Positions 53,400-62,308 of a DNA stretch of 64,000 bases are shown here, piece after piece. The stretch comes from Aequorivita xiaoshiensis (GTDB lineage Bacteria > Bacteroidota > Bacteroidia > Flavobacteriales > Flavobacteriaceae). The notes under the pieces were generated by a model that worked only from the letters and a program-made list of their open reading frames with translations, ran no database searches and was not told where the DNA came from. Position numbers and translations under genes: made by a program. Positions within the stretch are counted from its first letter, which is position 1. Each line of letters opens with the position of its first letter. The stretch spans positions 372,001 to 436,000 of the forward strand of contig NZ_JAIRBB010000002.1 of assembly GCF_022008395.1 (NCBI RefSeq), read 5' to 3'.

Positions 53400-54716
53400 A
53401 TGAAAATTGAAAGAAGAAGGAAATTAATTAAATACAGCGATGTTTTAGACCAACCTATTCGATTTAATCCCTTTGTATTTAGCAGAATGTTTATTCTTTG
53501 GGCTTTGTTAGGGCTTATTGGAGGCGTTATTTCTGGAGTGTATTGGGTGGTTTTAATGTATCTAACCGATTTTTTAGCAGTATACCAAGGATGGTTAGTA
53601 ATTCCTGTTATGGCTATTTGCGGGCTTCTTGCAGGGTTAATTATCTACTTTATTGGCGACCCTGGTGAAATGGAACTTATGGTTAATAACATTCGTTTTA
53701 AAAAAGGAAAGTTAGACCCTAAGAACAATCCTTCAATGATACTATCTTCTTTGTTGTGTGTAGCCTCAGGAGGTAGTTTAGGTCCAGAAGCACCATTAGT
53801 GCAAGTAACCGGCTCCACAGGATCCTGGATGGGAAAGATTTTTAGATTAAAAGGTGAAGAGCTGCGCTCTTTAAGCATTGCGGGAATGGCTTCTGGCTTT
53901 ACCGCATTATTTGGCGCTCCGCTTGGCGGTAGTCTCTTTTCCTTAGAAATACTACACCACAAACACGCCGTAGAATATTACCAAGCAATTATACCTGCCC
54001 TTGTTGCCAGTGGTTTTAGTTATATCGTTTTTGCTATTATCGTTCAGTTAGGTTGGGGACCAATGTGGAACCTCCCTGCTTATGAAATGGAAACATTCTT
54101 CGATTTTGGCTGGGCTGTTCTTTTTGCAATTATGGCAACTGTAGTGGGCTGGTTGTTTATTTTTTGTACTAAGTTTTTTAAAACTCTTTTCAAAAAATTA
54201 AAAACGCCTATTTATGTTAAAACCTTAATCGGCGGTATTCTTTTAGGAGTAATTGCATATTATATTCCGCTCACTAGATATTTTAGTCATTTTGAAATTA
54301 ATGAGTTACTTGAAGAAAATGGCACGTTACAATTTCTTGGAGCAGTTCTAATTTTTAAAATTATAGCTATCTCCATTACGGTAACTTCAGGTTGGCGTGG
54401 AGGTTTTATTATTCCGCTGTTTTTCTGTGGCACAGCCCTAGGATTGTTACTTCACAATATTTTCCCATCAATAAGTCTATCGTTAACCATTGTAAGTTGT
54501 ATGGCAGCTATTAACGCTTGTGTAACACGCACCCCAATGAGTACAACTATTTTACTAGCCACCTTAACAGGATTCACATATTTTATTCCAATATTGTTTG
54601 CGAGTTTAACTGGTTATTTTCTAGCGCCTCGTATTCCTTTTATCGGAGCTCAAATGGAGGAAAACGAAAAAAGAGCAATTAAGACAAAAAAATATAACAC
54701 TAAAAAAAATGAATAA
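53400..54716 (+). CDS. CLC-family chloride channel or transporter
   Basis: A 438-residue polytopic membrane protein, likely a dimeric chloride/proton antiporter or channel. About ten to twelve helices. The motif ASGGSLGPEAPLVQ (about 122-135) corresponds to the GREGP segment, with the gating Glu kept but Pro and Ala replacing Arg and Gly around it. GDPGEMELM takes the place of the first selectivity segment. The segment GWRGGFIIPLFFCGTALG near residue 335 also fits. It lacks the regulatory CBS domains. The stop overlaps the start of the methyltransferase gene by 8 bases. Confidence 0.88.
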   Translation: MKIERRRKLIKYSDVLDQPIRFNPFVFSRMFILWALLGLIGGVISGVYWVVLMYLTDFLAVYQGWLVIPVMAICGLLAGLIIYFIGDPGEMELMVNNIRFKKGKLDPKNNPSMILSSLLCVASGGSLGPEAPLVQVTGSTGSWMGKIFRLKGEELRSLSIAGMASGFTALFGAPLGGSLFSLEILHHKHAVEYYQAIIPALVASGFSYIVFAIIVQLGWGPMWNLPAYEMETFFDFGWAVLFAIMATVVGWLFIFCTKFFKTLFKKLKTPIYVKTLIGGILLGVIAYYIPLTRYFSHFEINELLEENGTLQFLGAVLIFKIIAISITVTSGWRGGFIIPLFFCGTALGLLLHNIFPSISLSLTIVSCMAAINACVTRTPMSTTILLATLTGFTYFIPILFASLTGYFLAPRIPFIGAQMEENEKRAIKTKKYNTKKNE

Positions 54717-55314
54717 AAAAAATCATTGGGAAACAGTTTACGAAACTAAAACCCCAGAGCAAGTAAGTTGGACACAAGAGGTTCCTAAAACCTCATTAGA
54801 TTTTATTAAATCGGTTGATTTAAAGAAAACCGCAAAAATTATAGACGTTGGTGGCGGTGATAGCAACCTTGTAGATCACCTACTTAATGTTGGTTTTGAG
54901 AATATTACCGTTTTAGACATTTCAGAAAAAGCACTCAACAAAGCGAAAAAAAGACTTGGTGATAAGGCAGAGAAAGTAACTTGGATTGTAAATGATATAA
55001 CAGAGTTTGAACCGGAAACTACGTATGACCTTTGGCACGACAGAGCAGCTTTTCACTTTTTAACCAATGCTGAACATATTGAAAAGTATAAACAAACAAT
55101 TAAAAACTCGGTAAATGGCTATTTAATTATTGCAACTTTTTCAGAAAATGGACCTTTAAAATGTAGCGGACTTGAGATTACTCAATACAGTGAGGAGAAA
55201 TTAAGTATGGAATTTGCTGAAAATTTTGAAAAAATTAGATGTTTAAACGAAGACCATAAAACTCCCTTCGACACATTTCAGAACTTTACATTTTGTAGTT
55301 TTAAAAAACGATAA
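54709..55314 (+). CDS. class I SAM-dependent methyltransferase
   Basis: A 201-residue methyltransferase with SAM motif I IIDVGGGDSNLVDHLL (about 46-61), post-I VLDISEKALNKAKKRL, motif II YDLWHDRAAFHFLT and a downstream VNGYLIIATFSENGPLKCSGL. The W..VY....PEQVSWTQ start resembles the thiopurine/tellurite methyltransferase-like group often annotated simply as methyltransferase. Substrate unknown. It overlaps the CLC gene by 8 bases, so the two are translationally coupled. Confidence 0.88.
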   Translation: MNKKNHWETVYETKTPEQVSWTQEVPKTSLDFIKSVDLKKTAKIIDVGGGDSNLVDHLLNVGFENITVLDISEKALNKAKKRLGDKAEKVTWIVNDITEFEPETTYDLWHDRAAFHFLTNAEHIEKYKQTIKNSVNGYLIIATFSENGPLKCSGLEITQYSEEKLSMEFAENFEKIRCLNEDHKTPFDTFQNFTFCSFKKR

Positions 55315-55344
55315 CCTAAGCCAATAGTCATTTATAGATACGAG

Positions 55345-56601
55345 ATGAAAAAAGTCCTTCTATTTACAGCTTTTGTTTTTGCAACTATGGCCGTGAGTAG
55401 TCAGAGCACCAAGAAAGTACTATTTATTGGGAATAGCTACACAGCCGCTAATAATCTGCCGCTTATGGTAAGCGAAATGGCCAATAGCACTGGGGATATT
55501 CTAATTTACGACTCCTATACTCCAGGTGGATTTCGTTTTATGGATCACGCGACTAATAGTACCACTCTTTCCAAAATAAGCTCAGATAACTGGGATTACG
55601 TTACCCTTCAAGGACAAAGTCAAGAAACTTCTTTAAGTCAGTCGCAAATGGAAATTGAAGTTTTTCCTTATGTAGAAGCATTAAGCAATGCCATAAGAAC
55701 AAACAACGAGTGTTCTCAGCCGCTGTTTTATATGACCTGGGGGCGTAAAGACGGAGATGCTCAAAATTGCGCTATAAGACCTTGGGTTTGTACTTATGAA
55801 GAGATGGACGACGTAATTAAGGCTACCTATTCATACTTAGCTGAAACCAACCAATCTGAGTTAGCTCCTGCAGGCGCTGTATGGCGATATATTAGAGAAA
55901 ACCACCCCAATTTTCCACTGTACTCCAGTGATGGCTCACATCCGTCCTTAGCAGGCTCGTATGCTGTTGCGTGTGCTTTTTATGCGATGATTTATAAAAA
56001 AGACCCAACTTTTATTTCTTGGAATTCTAGTTTAGATGAAAACCAAGCGAATATCATTAAAGCGGCAGCTAAGACAATTGTTTATGATGAAATCGCTAAT
56101 TGGGATTTTACAGAAAAGCCCGTAGCAGATTTTACGGAAGAAATAATCGGAAGTGAAGTATCATTTTCTAATACTAGCAGTAATTTCCATTCAATCTATT
56201 GGGATTTTGGCGATGGATACAATTCCACAGAAACTAATCCGGTTCACACATACAATGAAGGTGGAGTTTACAATATTTCACAAACCATTGCTTATTGTGG
56301 TAAATCGGCTACGAAAACAAAAACCATAGAGGTTCCATTATTAAACATCGATAAGTTTCAAAAGGAACAAATATCGATTTATCCGAATCCAGCCACCGAT
56401 AAACTATTTGTAAACCTCGATAATAACTATCAGAACATCGAAGTTTCAATTTTTGATATTTATGGAAAAAAATTACTCAACTTAAAACTAGAGAATAAAA
56501 ATAGTTTTAAGCTAAACCTTAGCAACTTAGATAGTTCTATTTACACCTTTACTTTAAGAACTGAAAACGCTAAATTTATTAGGAAAATAATAATAAAATA
56601 G
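55345..56601 (+). CDS. T9SS-secreted SGNH-like hydrolase with PKD domain
   Basis: A 418-residue exported protein: signal peptide (about 1-20), an SGNH/GDSL-like (DUF4886-type) domain (about 22-250) with VLFIGNSYTAANNLP (catalytic Ser in GNSY), TLQGQSQ, and SSDGSHPSLAGSY carrying the Asp-x-x-His type pair, then a PKD domain (about 262-328, FGDGYNSTETNPVHTY) and a C-terminal type IX sorting signal (about 345-418, SIYPNPATDKLFV and a final IRKIIIK). Secreted by T9SS and attached or released at the cell surface. It may be an esterase acting on polysaccharide. Convergent with ppx. Confidence 0.88.
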   Translation: MKKVLLFTAFVFATMAVSSQSTKKVLFIGNSYTAANNLPLMVSEMANSTGDILIYDSYTPGGFRFMDHATNSTTLSKISSDNWDYVTLQGQSQETSLSQSQMEIEVFPYVEALSNAIRTNNECSQPLFYMTWGRKDGDAQNCAIRPWVCTYEEMDDVIKATYSYLAETNQSELAPAGAVWRYIRENHPNFPLYSSDGSHPSLAGSYAVACAFYAMIYKKDPTFISWNSSLDENQANIIKAAAKTIVYDEIANWDFTEKPVADFTEEIIGSEVSFSNTSSNFHSIYWDFGDGYNSTETNPVHTYNEGGVYNISQTIAYCGKSATKTKTIEVPLLNIDKFQKEQISIYPNPATDKLFVNLDNNYQNIEVSIFDIYGKKLLNLKLENKNSFKLNLSNLDSSIYTFTLRTENAKFIRKIIIK

Positions 56602-56650
56602 CGTAACTATTGTTTCCACCGTAAAGGTTTCTTAACGAGATTTATATTGT

Positions 56651-57556
56651 TTATTTGTTTTCTGCAGCAATTTTTTCGTTGTAAAGACTTTTCACAATAC
56701 CGTCACTAAGTCCAATTTTAGGTACATACATACTCTTAGCTTTACTCCATTTCATGGCAGATAAATAGATTTTTGTAGCAGGAATTACTACGTCTGCACG
56801 ATCTGGGTTCATATCTAATTCTGTTATACGCTCCTCGTAGGTAAGTGATTTTAATGTTTTATAATATGAAGATAGGTAATTATAACTTAGTGGCTTTCCA
56901 AGTTTTTTGCCACTCTTTTTAAAGATAGTATTTATGTTTCCACCACTACCAATCATTAAAATCTTCTTATAATATTTGGTTTCACGTTTAATCCAAGCCT
57001 CCATTTGTTTCCAAACATCCTGAACTACCAGGTTTTTTAACAAACGAACTGTTCCAATTTTAAAACTTTGCGAAGTAACTGTTTTTCCATTGGCAAAAAT
57101 AGTTAACTCTGTACTCCCTCCTCCAACATCTACGTAAAGGAAAACTTTATCGTCTTCAATTAGTGTTTTTAAATCGGTAGATGCGATAATTGCAGCCTCA
57201 TCATTACCATCAATAATGTCGATTACAATTCCGCTCTTCTCTTTAATCGTTTCAACTATTGCTGGGCCGTTTGATGCTTCACGCATCGCTGAAGTAGCAC
57301 AAGCTCTATAACGTTTTATTCCGTGCGTTTTCATCAACAAACTAAATGCCTTCATGGCATCTAGCATTCTTTCTGCCTTCTTATCAGAAATTTTTCCATT
57401 TACAAAAACTTCCGCACCTAAACGGATAGGAACGCGAACTAAAGATGTTTTTTTAAATATAGTATCTTTTCCTTGCTGCTCGATTACAGTAACTACCAGC
57501 AAACGTATAGCATTACTACCAATATCTACTGCTCCGTATTTTTCTATGTTTAACAA
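56651..57556 (-). CDS. ppx: Ppx/GppA family exopolyphosphatase
   Basis: A 301-residue ASKHA-fold phosphatase that removes terminal phosphate from polyphosphate or pppGpp. Seen: GAVDIGSNAIRLLVV (phosphate 1), the Arg-rich RACATSAMREASNGP, DVGGGSTELTIF (phosphate 2) and IGSGGNINTIF. The short form lacks the C-terminal HD domain of long GppA. It starts at TTG 57556, one base after the ppk stop, so it is translationally linked to ppk. Confidence 0.93.
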   Translation of the reverse strand: MLNIEKYGAVDIGSNAIRLLVVTVIEQQGKDTIFKKTSLVRVPIRLGAEVFVNGKISDKKAERMLDAMKAFSLLMKTHGIKRYRACATSAMREASNGPAIVETIKEKSGIVIDIIDGNDEAAIIASTDLKTLIEDDKVFLYVDVGGGSTELTIFANGKTVTSQSFKIGTVRLLKNLVVQDVWKQMEAWIKRETKYYKKILMIGSGGNINTIFKKSGKKLGKPLSYNYLSSYYKTLKSLTYEERITELDMNPDRADVVIPATKIYLSAMKWSKAKSMYVPKIGLSDGIVKSLYNEKIAAENK

Positions 57557-57557
57557 A

Positions 57558-59654
57558 TTAATTTACTTCAAGTTTGTTTAAATAATAATTGTACATTTTG
57601 AACTGAGAACGAATTGGAGGATTGTCGTTTCTTCTATAAGCATTGTCATTTTTAACGCTAAACACTCTGGCTTTAACATTATCACTCCACCCAATTTCAA
57701 AATTTTCTAAAATTTCGTTTTTAATATCAGGGTCATATATCGGACAACTCACTTCTACCCTGTTATCTAAGTTTCTTCCCATTAAATCAGCAGAAGAAAT
57801 ATACACCTTAGTATCTCCGGCATTTTCAAAAATAAACAATCGCGGGTGTTCTAAATATTTACCAACAATACTTATTGCTTCAATATTTTCACTCATTCCT
57901 TTCACACCTGGAATTAAGCAGCAGATACCACGAACAATCATTTTAATTTTCACTCCTGCTCTACTCGCCTCGTAAAGCTTGTCTATCATGGCATAGTCTG
58001 ACAAGCTGTTGAGCTTCAATTTAATTCCGCTAGGTAAGCCTGCTTTTTTGTTTTTAATTTCAGTGTCGATTAAATTATATAAAGCCTTTCGAGTGTAATG
58101 CGGCGACACGATAAGATGTCTATATTTTTTTACCTGATAATTGACTTCAAAAAAGTCGAAAACCTTATTTATCTCTTTGCATATCTTTTGATTTGCAGTA
58201 AACAAAGTATAATCGGTATAAAGTTTTGCGGTAGATTCATTGAAGTTTCCAGTGCTCAAGATACCATAACGAACTGTTTTGTTGTTTTCTAGTCTTTCAA
58301 CCAAACAAGTTTTGCAATGCACCTTTAGACCTTTTACCCCAAAAATCAACTTTATGTCTTCACTTTGAAGTAATTCGGCATATTTAATATTTGCCTCTTC
58401 ATCAAATCTCGCTTGCAGCTCAATTTGTACAGTTACGTCTTTCCCATTTTTCTTAGCATTTATAAGCGAACTAGCAATATGCGAAACTTCTGCTAAGCGG
58501 TAAATTGTGATTTTAATAGATTTCACTTTTGGATCCAACGCAGCTTCACGTAAAAACTTAATTACATACATAAATGTTTGATACGGTGCGTGAAGCAAAT
58601 AATCTTTTTCTGCAATTTTATCGAACAAACTACCTTGTAAGCTCAGTCCTGGAATAGGAAGTGGTTCTGTTTTCTCGTATTGTAGATCAGGCCTGCCCAA
58701 TCTAGGGAAATTCATATAGTCCCGTCTGTTGTGATAACGCCCTCCAGGAATAATACTGTCGGTTTTATCAATTCCCATCTTATCTAGTAGAAACTGTAAG
58801 GACTTTTTATCAATACTTTTATCGTACACAAAGCGAACTGGATCTCCAGCACTTCTATTTTTTACACTTTTTGAAATTTTTTCAATAAAACTGCGACTTA
58901 AATCGCTATCTATATCCAACTCAGCATCACGAGTAATTTTAATCATATGAGCCGAAATTGTCTCATATTTAAAAATATTGAATATGTTGTTTAAACAATG
59001 ACGAATTAAATCGTCTAGAATAATAACATATTGATTATCACCTTCCTTTGGAAGCTCAACAAAACGATTAATTGTTCTCGGAATTTCAATTAAAGCATAG
59101 TTGTGTTTAGCCTCAAAAGTATCATCTTCCTTGCTCATCACCATTGTTACAGCTAAGTATGCAGCATCATCACGAAGATTGGGGAATTCATCAACTTCAC
59201 CAATCATAATAGTCATCATTGCCGGGCTCACGTATCTCACAAAGTATTCTGATATAAACTTACTTTGCGAAGGTGATATTTCGGTCTCGTTAATAATAAA
59301 TATATTCTCTTTTCTAAGTTTCGTTTGAATTTTACTGAGAATCTCGAGACTTTGAGCCTGCTGATCGATTACCGTTTGAGTAATTACCTCCAAAAGCTCC
59401 TTGGCTGAATACCCTCCAAGAAAGCTCTTCCCTGTCTTACCAGCTTCTACAATACGTTTTATAGTTGCATACCGAACTTTAAAGAACTCATCTAAATTAT
59501 TTGAAAATATACCTAAAAACCGAAGTCTTTCAATTAATGGTAACTTTTCATCATTTGCCTCTTGCAACACACGAGCGTTAAACTGAAGCCAGCTTAACTC
59601 CCTATTGTAATATCGATTACGATTATTTTTATTAGTATCTGTTTTTCCTGTCAT
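57558..59654 (-). CDS. ppk1: polyphosphate kinase 1
   Basis: Makes inorganic polyphosphate from ATP. A 698-residue protein of usual length: N domain with YYNRELSWLQFNARVLQEA, head domain, and two phospholipase D-like catalytic domains. The catalytic His region reads GLKVHCKTCLVERLE, with IYRLAEVSHIASSLINAKKNGKDV and ARFDEEANI around the ATP-binding Arg residues, and ILSTGNFNESTAKLYTDYTLFT. Located between sixA (one-base overlap) and ppx (1-base gap), forming a compact polyphosphate operon. Confidence 0.97.
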   Translation of the reverse strand: MTGKTDTNKNNRNRYYNRELSWLQFNARVLQEANDEKLPLIERLRFLGIFSNNLDEFFKVRYATIKRIVEAGKTGKSFLGGYSAKELLEVITQTVIDQQAQSLEILSKIQTKLRKENIFIINETEISPSQSKFISEYFVRYVSPAMMTIMIGEVDEFPNLRDDAAYLAVTMVMSKEDDTFEAKHNYALIEIPRTINRFVELPKEGDNQYVIILDDLIRHCLNNIFNIFKYETISAHMIKITRDAELDIDSDLSRSFIEKISKSVKNRSAGDPVRFVYDKSIDKKSLQFLLDKMGIDKTDSIIPGGRYHNRRDYMNFPRLGRPDLQYEKTEPLPIPGLSLQGSLFDKIAEKDYLLHAPYQTFMYVIKFLREAALDPKVKSIKITIYRLAEVSHIASSLINAKKNGKDVTVQIELQARFDEEANIKYAELLQSEDIKLIFGVKGLKVHCKTCLVERLENNKTVRYGILSTGNFNESTAKLYTDYTLFTANQKICKEINKVFDFFEVNYQVKKYRHLIVSPHYTRKALYNLIDTEIKNKKAGLPSGIKLKLNSLSDYAMIDKLYEASRAGVKIKMIVRGICCLIPGVKGMSENIEAISIVGKYLEHPRLFIFENAGDTKVYISSADLMGRNLDNRVEVSCPIYDPDIKNEILENFEIGWSDNVKARVFSVKNDNAYRRNDNPPIRSQFKMYNYYLNKLEVN

Positions 59655-60139
59655 TACTTAAGATCTCGTGGAAATATCGTTTTAATTGTTTTACCCCTGG
59701 CAATGTCTCTCCATTTTTCTTCATCAAACTGCAACATTACAAAACCACAAGTTGGAACATTTTCTATAAATTTATCACCTAACATATTTACTATAGATGT
59801 TAAGGCGTGATTATGCCCCACTAACATCATTGTGTCTAAATTATCATCAAACGACTTAATAATTCGCATTACACTCTGTCCGCTAAAATCGTAAAGACTA
59901 TGATTGGTCTCAAAATTTGCATCATCAATATTGAAAGCGTTTTTAAAAAATTGAGCCGTTGAGAGCGTACGAGTAGCATCACTGCTAACAATTTTTTGAG
60001 GTGGCTTGACTTCTTTGGCAACTTTTTCTGAAACTAATATTCCATCGCGTTTACCACGCCCTTTTAAAGGACGCTTATGGTCATGTACATCGTGTTTCCA
60101 AGATGATTTTGCGTGTCTTACTATGTAAAGTGTTTTCAT
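59654..60139 (-). CDS. sixA: SixA-type histidine phosphatase
   Basis: A 161-residue phosphoglycerate-mutase-like phosphatase. RHG motif LYIVRHAKSSW at the N-terminus, SSDATRTLSTAQFF, and VGHNHALTSIVNML with the second His. SixA enzymes remove phosphate from phosphohistidine in phosphorelay or PTS proteins. Its stop overlaps the ppk start by one base, so it is probably the first gene of a sixA-ppk-ppx operon, which suggests a link with phosphate storage. Confidence 0.9.
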   Translation of the reverse strand: MKTLYIVRHAKSSWKHDVHDHKRPLKGRGKRDGILVSEKVAKEVKPPQKIVSSDATRTLSTAQFFKNAFNIDDANFETNHSLYDFSGQSVMRIIKSFDDNLDTMMLVGHNHALTSIVNMLGDKFIENVPTCGFVMLQFDEEKWRDIARGKTIKTIFPRDLK

Positions 60140-60210
60140 TGTGTTTTATTAATTCCAAATTTAGATGGCAATCAGAATATCACTGCGCCACCTTAATCCA
60201 ATTCCCTCAT

Positions 60211-60855
60211 TTATGGAGCTAACCTCTCAATCACCCAATCGTTACCCTCTAACCTATATCGAATTCTGTCGTGCAGCCTATTTGGTCTACCTTGCCAGAA
60301 TTCTATAGAGATTGGCTTTACTAATATTCCTCCCCAATCATCTGGCTTTGGAACTTCTTCCTTTTGGTATTTCTCTTCGAGTTCTGCCAAATTCTTCTCT
60401 AGAAATTCTCGGGATTCTACTACTTCACTTTGATGTGAAACAAGTGCTCCTAGCTGACTTCCCTTTGGTCTAGAATGAAAATAATTTGTTGAATCTGCTT
60501 TTGAAGTTTTCTCAGCAGTACCTTTAATTATAATTTGACGTTCCATGTTTGGCCAAAAGAAAGACAAAGACACCTTGTTGTTATTTGCAATAGCCTTACC
60601 TTTTTCACTTTCGTAATTAGTGTAAAAATAAAAGCCGTATTCGTCGTATTTCTTTAGTAAAACTACTCTACCTTTTGGGAAACCATCGGTCCCAATAGTA
60701 TTTACCGTCATTGCATTAACTTCATCTACACTACCACTGTCCTGCACCTCATAAAACCATTTACGGAATTGTTGCATCGGGTTTTCAGCTACCGAATTTC
60801 TGGATAGCTCTCCTTTTTCATAAGATTTTCGGTAGTCGTGAAGCTTTTCGGCCAT
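60211..60855 (-). CDS. pdxH: pyridoxamine 5'-phosphate oxidase
   Basis: FMN-dependent enzyme that makes pyridoxal 5'-phosphate from pyridoxine or pyridoxamine phosphate. A 214-residue protein with GFPKGRVVLLKKYDEYGFYFYTNYESEKGKAI (FMN site), WPNMERQIIIKGTAE, FHSRPKGSQLGALVS and the C-terminal signature FWQGRPNRLHDRIRY. Full length. Same strand as rnz upstream, with a 144-base spacer. Confidence 0.97.
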   Translation of the reverse strand: MAEKLHDYRKSYEKGELSRNSVAENPMQQFRKWFYEVQDSGSVDEVNAMTVNTIGTDGFPKGRVVLLKKYDEYGFYFYTNYESEKGKAIANNNKVSLSFFWPNMERQIIIKGTAEKTSKADSTNYFHSRPKGSQLGALVSHQSEVVESREFLEKNLAELEEKYQKEEVPKPDDWGGILVKPISIEFWQGRPNRLHDRIRYRLEGNDWVIERLAP

Positions 60856-60999
60856 TTCTCAAGTTTTAACGCAAGTTAAGAGTTTTAAATATTCTTTGAA
60901 ATAGCAGATTATTAAATATGTATTAAATATTTTCCTTTAGATAAGATTCAATGATGAATTTAAACGAAATGATAAAGCCGAACTAGTATGAAAAGTAAA

Positions 61000-61905
61000 T
61001 TAAAACTGAAAGGATTTTCCGTCCTCAGCTAATTCTACATTATCAAATATTTCTAGGGCCTCCTTGCGGAAAAGTTCAAGTTTTCCGTAGCGGCCAGAAT
61101 AATGACCGAGAATTAATGTTCCAACTTCTCCTTTGCGCGCAATTACAGCAGCCTCCTTAGCGGTGCTGTGTTTGGTTTTTTCAGCCAGATGATAGTGTTC
61201 GTCCAGAAAGGTTGATTCGTGATATAGAACAGTTGCTCCTTCAATTTGAGGAACCATCTCTGGATTATATTCGGTATCACTACAAAAGGCATACGATTTT
61301 GGTGCCGGTGGATCGAAGGTAATGTCTTTGTTCGAAATCAACTTACCATCTTTATTCTTCACGTCAAAACCTTGTTTTATTTTGTTGTAATAACTTAAAT
61401 CGATATTCAGGTTTCGAGCGGCATTCACATCTAACTTTCGGTCTTCAAGTTTTTCTTTAAAAAGGAATCCATTTGTATATACTCTATGTTTTAAAGGAAT
61501 TGTTTCCACCGTCACCTTATCATCTTCATAAATTACTTGAGGCGTATTCTCTTCTAGTTCGTGAAAATACAAAGGGTAATTTGTATAGGCTTTCCCCAAC
61601 TTAAGAAGCAATAATATAGCCTGTTTTATGCCTTTGGGGCCGTAGATATGCAATTCCGCTTCTCTTCCTAATAATAAAAACGTTGAAATTAAACCTGGTA
61701 AGCCAAAGAAGTGATCGCCGTGTAGATGTGAAATAAATATGTGACGAATACGCGAAAAATTAACCCTATATTTTCTTAATTGCATCTGGGTTCCCTCCCC
61801 ACAGTCAATTAAAAACAAATGCCCCTTAATCTCCAAAATCTGCGCTGTTGGGTGCGTAGAAGCAGTTGGAGTTGCTGAATGGCATCCTAGGATAGTTAAT
61901 TTCAA
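61000..61905 (-). CDS. rnz: ribonuclease Z
   Basis: Endonuclease that trims the 3' ends of tRNA precursors. A 301-residue metallo-beta-lactamase: KLTILGCHSATPTA at the N-terminus, the zinc motif SHLHGDHFFGLPGL (about 62-75), CSDTEYNPEM with the bridging Asp, YHESTFLDEHYHLAEKTKHSTAKEAA and LGHYSGRYG. Start is TTG at 61905, because no ATG precedes the conserved MKLTILG. Encoded downstream of the small STAS-like protein. Confidence 0.95.
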   Translation of the reverse strand: MKLTILGCHSATPTASTHPTAQILEIKGHLFLIDCGEGTQMQLRKYRVNFSRIRHIFISHLHGDHFFGLPGLISTFLLLGREAELHIYGPKGIKQAILLLLKLGKAYTNYPLYFHELEENTPQVIYEDDKVTVETIPLKHRVYTNGFLFKEKLEDRKLDVNAARNLNIDLSYYNKIKQGFDVKNKDGKLISNKDITFDPPAPKSYAFCSDTEYNPEMVPQIEGATVLYHESTFLDEHYHLAEKTKHSTAKEAAVIARKGEVGTLILGHYSGRYGKLELFRKEALEIFDNVELAEDGKSFQF

Positions 61906-61972
61906 AATCTAATTTTTAAAAAATTATTGATTCTCGTATCAGAAGCTTTACGAGTATACTGCTCTGTTTAGA

Positions 61973-62308
61973 CTAAAAACCGAGATCGCGCTCAATTTCT
62001 TCCATTTCAACAATATCTTCAGCTTCCTGAAGTGTTGGCACAACAACTAATTCGTAAGGGACTTCATCTATATCAATGGCAGCGTTTACAATAACAAAGG
62101 AATAGTTTGTTTTGCGATGAAGGTTCGACGTTTTTAAGAATTGTAATAATTCTGGCAAGGATAAAGAGTTATACTTCAATAAGTTCAAAACCACATTCTG
62201 ACCCTGATACTTTGCAGGAACTTGACTCTCAATAAATGAGGCAAAATCTATTATATCATCCTTTTCATCTTCAAGGACAACAAAATTTGAATGATTCTCA
62301 ATCTTCAT
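61973..62308 (-). CDS. small STAS-like protein
   Basis: A 111-residue protein without signal or membrane segment. The pattern of alternating strands and helices (NFVVLEDEKDDIIDFASFIES; QNVVLNLLKYNSLSLPELLQFLKTS; NYSFVIVNA; VVVPTLQEAEDIVEMEEIERDLGF) looks like a STAS/anti-anti-sigma fold, but the typical phosphorylatable Ser motif is not evident (NSLSL is a weak candidate). It overlaps pyrB by 11 bases. Homologues next to rnz are sometimes misnamed ribonuclease Z because of position. Function unknown. Confidence 0.75.
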   Translation of the reverse strand: MKIENHSNFVVLEDEKDDIIDFASFIESQVPAKYQGQNVVLNLLKYNSLSLPELLQFLKTSNLHRKTNYSFVIVNAAIDIDEVPYELVVVPTLQEAEDIVEMEEIERDLGF

